A stretch of 63,418 nucleotides of DNA. Source: JBBUX01 sp037445775 (GTDB lineage: Bacteria > Actinomycetota > Coriobacteriia > Anaerosomatales > PHET01). The position numbers and the translations under genes are program-made. The notes below the pieces were generated by a model. That model did no database searches, was not told where the DNA came from, and saw nothing but the letters and a program-made list of their open reading frames with translations. Numbering within the stretch: the stretch's first letter is position 1; every line of letters begins with the position of its first letter. This document shows, piece by piece, positions 58,225 through 63,418 of this stretch. The stretch is taken from the NCBI GenBank assembly GCA_037445775.1, contig JBBIJX010000004.1, forward strand, positions 1-63,418. Reading direction: 5' to 3'.

Positions 58225-58633
58225 AATCGTTCTCGATACCAGTGTGTTCGTGTCTGCACACGTGTTCGGCGGAAAGCCCGGTCGGCTCTGGCGCGCTCTT
58301 GTGGATCAGGATGCGCGGCTCGTATCGTCGCCTGCGATTCTTGCCGAGGTTGCGCGCGTTCTCTCTGACAAGTTCGGCATCTCCACTAGTCGAGTCGAGG
58401 CGGTGTTGTTGCAGGCAGCTCGTGTGGGAGAGCTTGTCCGGCCGGTGCGCACCCTTCTCATCGTCGCCGACGAGCCCGACAACCGCGTGTTGGAATGTGC
58501 TGTTGAAGGTGGGGCGGACGCTGTGGTCACCGGAGATCGGGACCTCCCGGACTCGGGCTCCTACTGTGGCATCGACATCGTCACCGTCGCTCACGCACTC
58601 GAGCGGCTCGGCATCAAGGAGGACGCACGATGA
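58217..58633 (+). CDS. PIN-domain toxin (COG1569-type)
   Basis: 138 residues with IVLDTSVFVSA (first Asp), SSPAILAEVARVL (Glu), EPDNRVLECAVEGGAD (Asp) and VVTGDRDL, the pattern of the 'putative toxin-antitoxin toxin component, PIN family'. GTG 58217 overlaps the antitoxin. Its stop overlaps the start of the D-Ala-D-Ala ligase gene as ATGA, so a toxin and an essential wall enzyme share translation coupling, which is unusual. Confidence 0.88.
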   Translation: MNRIVLDTSVFVSAHVFGGKPGRLWRALVDQDARLVSSPAILAEVARVLSDKFGISTSRVEAVLLQAARVGELVRPVRTLLIVADEPDNRVLECAVEGGADAVVTGDRDLPDSGSYCGIDIVTVAHALERLGIKEDAR

Positions 58634-59601
58634 AGCGGAAGATCGCGGTGCTGATGGGCGGCCGTTCGCTTGAGCGCGAGGTGTCCCTCGCGTCCGGAAG
58701 CCGGGTCTGTGATGCGCTCAAGGCGGCTGGCTTCTGCGTGCTCCCGCTTGACGTGACGACGGACCTCGTGGCCACGCTGCGCTCGGAGCGGCCCGATGCG
58801 GCCTACATCGCCCTGCACGGCACGTACGGCGAGGACGGCACGATCCAAGAGCTGCTCGAGTTCCTGCGCATCCCCTACACCGGCCCCGGGGTCGTCTCTT
58901 GCGCGCTGTCCTGGGACAAGTCGGTCGCTAAGCACCTGCTGGCGGAGCACGGGGTGGCGACGCCGCCGTGGATCACACTAACCGCTGACGCGTTCAAGCA
59001 GATGGGTGCCGCCTCCTCAGTCGACGCGATGGGCGAAGCCGTGGGCGGCTTCCCCGTGGCCGTGAAGCCGTGCAAGCAGGGCTCCGCGCTCGGGCTCGAG
59101 CGCATCGATGTGCGTGACGACCTCGCCGAGGCGCTGCTGGATGCGCTCTCGTTCGACGACGCGGTCATCGTGGAGCGTTGGATCGAGGGGGTCGAGCTCG
59201 CCGTGAGCGTCCTCGGCGAGGGTGCCGACATCGACGTGCTTCCGCCGGTGGAGATCGTGCCGAAGCAAACGCTCTACGACTTCGACGCGCGATACGCCGA
59301 AGGTGACACGGACTTCTTCGTGCCTGCCAGGCTTGCCGAGAACGTGCTGGAGCGCGTGGTGGAAGTAGCGGCCCGCGTCCACGATTTGCTGCGATGCCGG
59401 GACGTGAGCCGGGTCGACATGATCGTCGACGCTGACGGCGAGCCGTGGGTGCTCGAGTGCAACGCGTCGCCCGGCATGACAGAGACATCGCTCCTGCCCA
59501 TGGCGGGGCAGGCGGCCGGGATGTCGTTCACGGATGTCGTCACGCGCGTGGCCGAGGCCGCGCTTGCGCGAGCGCGGATTTCGGGTATACAGCAGTCGTG
59601 A
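58630..59601 (+). CDS. ddl: D-alanine--D-alanine ligase
   Basis: 323-residue ATP-grasp ligase that joins two D-Ala for peptidoglycan. It shows VLMGGRSLEREVSLASG, ALHGTYGEDGTIQELLE, YTGPGV, VKPCKQGSALGLE (glycine-rich loop), VERWIEGVELAV and the metal-binding VLECNASPGMTETSLLP. Substrate motifs are complete. ATG 58630 overlaps the PIN toxin stop, so it is translated as the third gene of that operon unless an internal promoter exists. The YtxH gene follows after 65 bases. Confidence 0.93.
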   Translation: MKRKIAVLMGGRSLEREVSLASGSRVCDALKAAGFCVLPLDVTTDLVATLRSERPDAAYIALHGTYGEDGTIQELLEFLRIPYTGPGVVSCALSWDKSVAKHLLAEHGVATPPWITLTADAFKQMGAASSVDAMGEAVGGFPVAVKPCKQGSALGLERIDVRDDLAEALLDALSFDDAVIVERWIEGVELAVSVLGEGADIDVLPPVEIVPKQTLYDFDARYAEGDTDFFVPARLAENVLERVVEVAARVHDLLRCRDVSRVDMIVDADGEPWVLECNASPGMTETSLLPMAGQAAGMSFTDVVTRVAEAALARARISGIQQS

Positions 59602-59666
59602 GGACGACCCGGCTGCGGCCGGGTCATGACGCTGGAGTCTCAACGCATCGAACACGGAGGTGCTTC

Positions 59667-60170
59667 ATGATGTATGACTATCGACGCGGCGGTTCGGTCC
59701 TTGGCGCGTTTCTGCTGGGCGGCCTTGTAGGCGCCGTGCTGGGCTTGCTGTTCGCCCCGCGTTCGGGCAGGGAGACCCGCCAGATCATCGCCGACAGGGC
59801 CGAGGAGTACTGGGGCGAGGGAGTCGAGGTATACAACGTCGGCAAGGAGAAGGTCTCTGAGGCCTACGCGACCGGCAAGGAGAAGGTTGCCGGGACGAGC
59901 GAGCAGCTCAAGACCAAGATCGACGAGGCGCGCGGTCGGCTCCAAGAGCAGGTAGCGAAGTCGGCCGAGGTGGGCCGTGACAAGGTCGCGTCGGTGGCAC
60001 CCGCAGCCAAGGAAGTGGTCGACAAGGCCGCCGAGATGACCAAGGATGGCATCGATATCGCGAGCGCCAAGACCGCGGACACGCTCGACGCAGTCTCGCA
60101 GAAGGCCCGAGGGGCTGTCGCCACGCCGTCCGACTCGCCTGCGGCCGGAAGCGTCGTGCCCGAGGGCTAA
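59667..60170 (+). CDS. YtxH-domain membrane protein
   Basis: 167 residues. The N-terminus has one Gly-rich membrane helix (VLGAFLLGGLVGAVLGLLF, about 11-29) followed by APRSGRETRQ, the YtxH signature. The rest is a long charged, Lys/Ala-rich helix with repeats of 'GKEK' and apolipophorin-like patterns, likely cytoplasmic or LEA-like. Relatives respond to general stress. ATG 59667 follows GGAGG by six bases (a second ATG is next). A strong hairpin separates it from the PRC-barrel gene. Confidence 0.82.
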   Translation: MMYDYRRGGSVLGAFLLGGLVGAVLGLLFAPRSGRETRQIIADRAEEYWGEGVEVYNVGKEKVSEAYATGKEKVAGTSEQLKTKIDEARGRLQEQVAKSAEVGRDKVASVAPAAKEVVDKAAEMTKDGIDIASAKTADTLDAVSQKARGAVATPSDSPAAGSVVPEG

Positions 60171-60195
60171 CAACCCTGAGACGCTGGTACTATCC

Positions 60196-60224
60196 GAAGC
60201 CGGCCCCTTGTTCGGGTCGGCTTC
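60196..60224 (+). terminator. Hairpin between YtxH and PRC-barrel genes
   Basis: An 11-bp stem (60196-60206 with 60214-60224, one G.U) with a 7-base loop lies 25 bases after the YtxH stop. GTCGTCC follows rather than a U-tract, so it may attenuate or stabilise the transcript rather than end it. Confidence 0.45.
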
Positions 60225-60249
60225 GTCGTCCGCGCAAGGAGGAGAATCC

Positions 60250-60972
60250 GTGCTCTCACTGCTCGACGTCATGGGGCGAAAGGTAATGTCCTCGCGCGGC
60301 AAGCGGATCGGGCGCGTTGCGGATGTGCTGTTCGCACCTGATCGCGCGCGCGTTGTGGGCTTGGTCGTGCAGCGTCCCCGTCTGCTGTACCTTCTGGACC
60401 GCAAGGATCGCTATCTCGCGCTCGATCGGTGTGCGATCGGAGCACGCGCAATCGAGGTGGCGGAGTCGCGTGGCGCGTGGGACCGGGCCGCTGCATCCCG
60501 TCTGGGCGTGTCTTGGGACGAGACGGTCATCTGGGTAGGCATGCCGGTCCGCACCGACTCCGGGGAGCGACTCGGCATTGTGAGCGACGGCACGTTCGAT
60601 GCGCAGACCGGCGAACTTGCGAAGCTGGGGCTGAGCGGAGGCCTCACGGCAGACCTCGCCGTGGGCGTCCGCGACGTCGACGCCGCGTCCTTCCGCGGGT
60701 TCGATGGCTCCGCGATCGTGGTCGACGATGACGTGGCGTCGGCCGAGTTCAGCGGCGGTGCTGCTAAGGCCGCCGGCCGGGGGGCCGCGGTCGCGAAGAA
60801 GGTCGGTCAAGACGCTGCAGGGAAGGTCGTCAGCGCCGGAAAGACTGCGGTCGCATACGGTGCGTCGGCCGCTCGGGTGGCTGCGCGGAGCGAGACCGGC
60901 AGGAAGGTGACCGGCTGGCTCAAGGAGCTGAAGGACGACGTCGCGGACGCGAGGCGCGATTCAGACGACTGA
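60250..60972 (+). CDS. PRC-barrel domain protein
   Basis: 240 residues with two PRC-barrel-like beta domains (about 3-75 and 92-165; GRKVMSSRGKRIGRVADVLF and MPVRTDSGERLGIVSDG in outline) and an Ala/Lys-rich helical tail (about 180-240). PRC barrels occur in photosynthetic reaction centres, RimM and many small stress or RNA-linked proteins; the function here is unknown. GTG 60250 has AGGAGG seven bases upstream. Confidence 0.82.
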   Translation: MLSLLDVMGRKVMSSRGKRIGRVADVLFAPDRARVVGLVVQRPRLLYLLDRKDRYLALDRCAIGARAIEVAESRGAWDRAAASRLGVSWDETVIWVGMPVRTDSGERLGIVSDGTFDAQTGELAKLGLSGGLTADLAVGVRDVDAASFRGFDGSAIVVDDDVASAEFSGGAAKAAGRGAAVAKKVGQDAAGKVVSAGKTAVAYGASAARVAARSETGRKVTGWLKELKDDVADARRDSDD

Positions 60973-61046
60973 GCTGAGCCGCGGATCGGAGCTGGGGTCT
61001 ATACTTGCGTGGCATGTGACGACGGAAGAAGGGACCGGCTCAGACG

Positions 61047-61685
61047 ATGGCGCGCAGGCTGCGGGCTCTCAGCGCAGGCGACTTGGCGCGACTTCCAGCC
61101 GGGTGTGGAGCGTGCGCGTTCTGGGAGAGCGGCGGGGAGCTCGAGCGGCGGTGCGGTTCGGCGTGCGATGAGGCGCTAGTCGCGGCGTGGCACACCCGCG
61201 TGAACGACGAATGGGGTACTTGCGGGCTCATCGCCTACGAGGACGACGAGGTGCTCGGGTTCATCAAGTACGCGCCGAGCGGCTACTTCCCGCAGGCGTT
61301 CACGTTCGCCTCGGCTCCTCGGGACCCGCGCGTGCCGCTCATCGCGTGCATACGCATCTCGCCGGACGCGCGCCACCGAGGGTTGGGCAGCGTGCTTCTG
61401 AAGGGCGCTCTGCGCGACCTTGCCGGCCGCGGAGAACGCCAGGTCGAGGCGTTCGGCGTGGTCCAGAAGCCTACTGTGCTCGATGACTCCCCGCTTCTGG
61501 GCGTCGATTTCCTGGTGCGTAACGGCTTCACGGTGTCGCGGGCGGACGCGGTCCACCCGCTCCTGAAGCTCGACCTGAAGGCGCTCGTCATGTGGACCGA
61601 GAACCTCGAGGCGGTGCTCGACTCGCTCAGGCTGCCCGCGCGGCTGCCCAAGCGCGCTCCAGCGTCATGGATGAACGGAGGGTAG
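61047..61685 (+). CDS. GNAT-family acetyltransferase
   Basis: 212 residues with a GNAT fold. The acetyl-CoA motif A is ISPDARHRGLGSVLLKGAL (R-x-x-G-x-G/A variant RHRGLG) near residues 108-126. An N-terminal Cys cluster (CGACAFWESGG..RRCGSACDE) recurs in a group of actinobacterial GNAT proteins and might bind metal. Substrate unknown. ATG 61047 is used, with GAAGAAGGGA some distance upstream. The YbaK gene begins two bases after the stop, so the two form an operon. Confidence 0.85.
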   Translation: MARRLRALSAGDLARLPAGCGACAFWESGGELERRCGSACDEALVAAWHTRVNDEWGTCGLIAYEDDEVLGFIKYAPSGYFPQAFTFASAPRDPRVPLIACIRISPDARHRGLGSVLLKGALRDLAGRGERQVEAFGVVQKPTVLDDSPLLGVDFLVRNGFTVSRADAVHPLLKLDLKALVMWTENLEAVLDSLRLPARLPKRAPASWMNGG

Positions 61686-61687
61686 GG

Positions 61688-62182
61688 ATGGCCGACGGCC
61701 CCAGCCCAGGCGTCAAAGGCGGCTCCCGCGGGCGCGTACGTGCGTTCCTGGCGGAGCGCGGGCTCGATGGAGGCCTCACGGAGTTCGAGCAGTCGACGAA
61801 GACCGCCGCTCAGGCGGCCGAGGCGATGGGGTGCGAACTCGGGCAGATTGTGAAGTCTCTTGTCGTGCTCGTCGACGACGCGGCCGTGCTGGTGCTTGTG
61901 GCCGGCGACCGGCGCGGGGATCTCGACGCGATCGCTTCGGAATTGGGCGGGACGTCCGCACGCATGGCCGATGCGGATGCGGTGCGGGAGGCGACCGGCT
62001 ACGCGATCGGCGGCGTATCGCCTTTCGACCTGCCACAGGGACTCACGGTGCTGGTCGACGACTCGCTCGCGCGCTTCGACACGGTCTATCCCGCTGCGGG
62101 CACACCCTCGTCGATGGTGCGCATGCGCCGCGCGGACCTCATGGAGGTCGCGGGCGGGCGCGTGGCAAGCATCTCGCACTGA
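61688..62182 (+). CDS. YbaK/ProX-family aminoacyl-tRNA deacylase
   Basis: 164 residues of the YbaK/EbsC fold, which edits mischarged tRNAs such as Cys- or Ala-tRNA(Pro). Typical are the N-terminal AAQAAEAMGCELGQIVKSLVVLVD (outline; the Lys in IVKSL is catalytic in the family), VLVLVAGDRR, the GYAIGGVSPF motif and a late SSMVRMRRADL. The start ATG 61688 lies two bases after the GNAT stop with GGAGGG upstream, so the longer frame beginning inside the GNAT gene is rejected. Confidence 0.9.
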   Translation: MADGPSPGVKGGSRGRVRAFLAERGLDGGLTEFEQSTKTAAQAAEAMGCELGQIVKSLVVLVDDAAVLVLVAGDRRGDLDAIASELGGTSARMADADAVREATGYAIGGVSPFDLPQGLTVLVDDSLARFDTVYPAAGTPSSMVRMRRADLMEVAGGRVASISH

Positions 62183-62218
62183 TACGCGCATCCGGCGATC
62201 GAAGGACCCCCAGCTACT

Positions 62219-63418
62219 ATGCCTTATCACGTCATCGAGCGTCCGTCTCGCACGCGCATGGCGCGCCGCTGGATCGTCGCGGGCGTGCTCGTCCTGCTTG
62301 GGGCAACCGCCGCCGCCAGCATAGCCGTGGCGCGCCCGCTGACGGTGACGGTTGACGGCTTGCCGTACGAGGTGGCGGGCGGGACGACGGTCGCGATGCT
62401 CCGCGGCGTTGTGGCATTCAACGCTCCCGCTGGTGACTTGCGTGATATACGCGGCAGCGTCATCGACACCGGAGGCGGGAGCCCAGCGCGCGTCCTGCGC
62501 AACGGCCGCGCCGCCGCTGAGTGGCAACGCCTCTACCCTGGTGACGTGCTCATCAGTAGGCGAGGCCAGAACCGCATCGAGTCCATCGAGATCACAGACG
62601 TGCCGGTGCCGTACGAAACGATCGTTGAAGGGTCCGGCACTCTCGCAGATGTACGGCGTGCGGGCAGAAACGGGCTGCGGCGCGTGGTTCGAGGCGCCGT
62701 GTCAGGCATCGAGATCGGTGATACTCACCTTGCGGATCCCCAACACGAGCTCATCGTCCGGCGCTCACCGCATCCTGGAAGCAAGCTCGTCGCACTCACG
62801 TTCGATGACGGGCCATGGCCCACTTGGACCGAAGCGGTGCTCGAAGTCCTCGCAGAGCATGAGGTACCGGCGACCTTCTTCGTGCTGGGACGCCAGGCAG
62901 AGCGCCATCCCGCCCTTGTGAAGCGCATCGCCGACGGCGGGCATCTCCTGGGCAGTCATAGCGTCTCGCACAAGCGCTTCAACACCGTGAAGCCCGCGCG
63001 CGTGCACAAGGAGACGGTCCAGTCACGGCGCCTCATCGCGGATGCCGCCGGCGTCGACTCGCCGTGGATTCGTCCACCCTACGGTGCCATGAACGCGGGG
63101 GCGTGGAGAGCGGTGCGCGAGGCCGATGGCCGCGTGGTGCTATGGGACGTCGATCCGGAGGACTGGCGCAAGCCGGGGACGAAGAAGATAGCCGATCGCG
63201 TCGTGCGGGCCACCAAGCCCGGCTCGATCGTGCTGCTGCACGATGGCGGAGGAGACCGCACGCAGACCGTGAAGGCGCTGCCGAAGATCATCAAGCGGTT
63301 GCGCCGCGAAGGCTACACGTTCGTGACCGTCGAGGAGCTCGTCGAGGCGAACGGGGTCAAGAAGGGTAAGGCGGCGCTCTCCGCGAGCGACACCGCCCAG
63401 GCGTCCGGCGAGACGCCG
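62219..63418 (+). CDS. Polysaccharide deacetylase (NodB/CE4) with DUF348 and G5-like domains, 3' end outside window
   Basis: At least 400 residues, cut by the right edge with no stop in view. A membrane helix (about 16-40) anchors it. A DUF348-like ubiquitin-fold unit (about 42-75: LTVTVDGLPYEV) and a G5-like domain (about 115-185: VPVPYETIVEG, NGLRRVVRGAVSG) follow, then a CE4 domain from about 195 with catalytic TFDDGP, metal-binding SHSVSH, RPPYG and LLHDGG. These suggest a wall-bound deacetylase of peptidoglycan or other amino-glycan. GAAGGA lies about 12 bases upstream of ATG 62219. Confidence 0.87.
   Translation, partial: MPYHVIERPSRTRMARRWIVAGVLVLLGATAAASIAVARPLTVTVDGLPYEVAGGTTVAMLRGVVAFNAPAGDLRDIRGSVIDTGGGSPARVLRNGRAAAEWQRLYPGDVLISRRGQNRIESIEITDVPVPYETIVEGSGTLADVRRAGRNGLRRVVRGAVSGIEIGDTHLADPQHELIVRRSPHPGSKLVALTFDDGPWPTWTEAVLEVLAEHEVPATFFVLGRQAERHPALVKRIADGGHLLGSHSVSHKRFNTVKPARVHKETVQSRRLIADAAGVDSPWIRPPYGAMNAGAWRAVREADGRVVLWDVDPEDWRKPGTKKIADRVVRATKPGSIVLLHDGGGDRTQTVKALPKIIKRLRREGYTFVTVEELVEANGVKKGKAALSASDTAQASGETP

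Noticed and set aside
1..63418. CRISPR array
   Set aside because: No set of regularly spaced repeats of 24-40 bases was seen. The short phased repeats at 7010 and 57923 are operators or ribosome-binding sites.

Overview
High-GC bacterial chromosome segment (about two thirds G+C), most likely from an actinobacterial lineage near Coriobacteriia. The clues are TANNNT-type -10 boxes, several apparently leaderless genes, GTG/TTG starts, a GAAC-N4-GTTC SOS-type box, a DUF151 nuclease, a UPF0182 protein and probable selenocysteine use. The taxonomic call is an inference. I see no plasmid, prophage, rRNA or CRISPR signature. Two tRNAs are present: Ile-GAU at 20007 and Ala-UGC at 34464.

Layout. 1-112: 3' end (domains V-VI) of a group II intron entering from the left. 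221-13578: secreted or surface proteins (subtilase, two Ig-like repeat proteins, a zinc phospholipase C with Ig-like repeats), interrupted by two ATPases (AAA/DUF4143 and AAA_16) and an AbrB-PIN toxin-antitoxin pair. 13665-18089: AbiEi remnant, HAD phosphatase and a MacAB-like efflux operon. 18141-23952: DUF151 nuclease, YjbQ, RHH-PIN pair, tRNA-Ile, lipoprotein, DEAD-box helicase, SDR. 24071-32896: one very large gene for a cyclic-glucan-synthase-like protein (GT84 + GH94). 33061-33762: membrane-anchored rhodanese-thioredoxin protein whose thioredoxin active site reads through an in-frame UGA, followed by a SECIS-like hairpin and preceded by a CsoR/CstR-like operator. 33763-34463: structured non-coding stretch, then tRNA-Ala. 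34670-37585: acylphosphatase, HlyIII, flavin reductase, small proteins. 37636-40937 and 46759-50414: two paralogous gene pairs, each a HEAT-repeat protein followed by an HD-GYP protein; all four start with a related domain. 41088-46631: CNNM transporter, LiaF/PspC envelope-stress pair, amidohydrolase, methyltransferase, Maf. 50437-56255: UPF0182, RlpA-like protein, holin-like membrane proteins, a free-standing CphA-N-like domain and another RHH-PIN pair. 56257-57900: T-box leader and its aminotransferase. 57970-63418: RHH-PIN pair overlapping D-Ala-D-Ala ligase, YtxH, PRC-barrel, GNAT, YbaK and a polysaccharide deacetylase cut by the right edge.

Themes. Cell-envelope functions dominate (surface repeats, cyclic-glucan machinery, Ddl, RlpA, NodB-like deacetylase, Lia/Psp). 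Second-messenger signalling is suggested by the HD-GYP pairs. Four PIN-domain toxin-antitoxin modules lie within 63 kb. The most novel items are the selenocysteine rhodanese-thioredoxin with its operator, and the duplicated HEAT/HD-GYP module.
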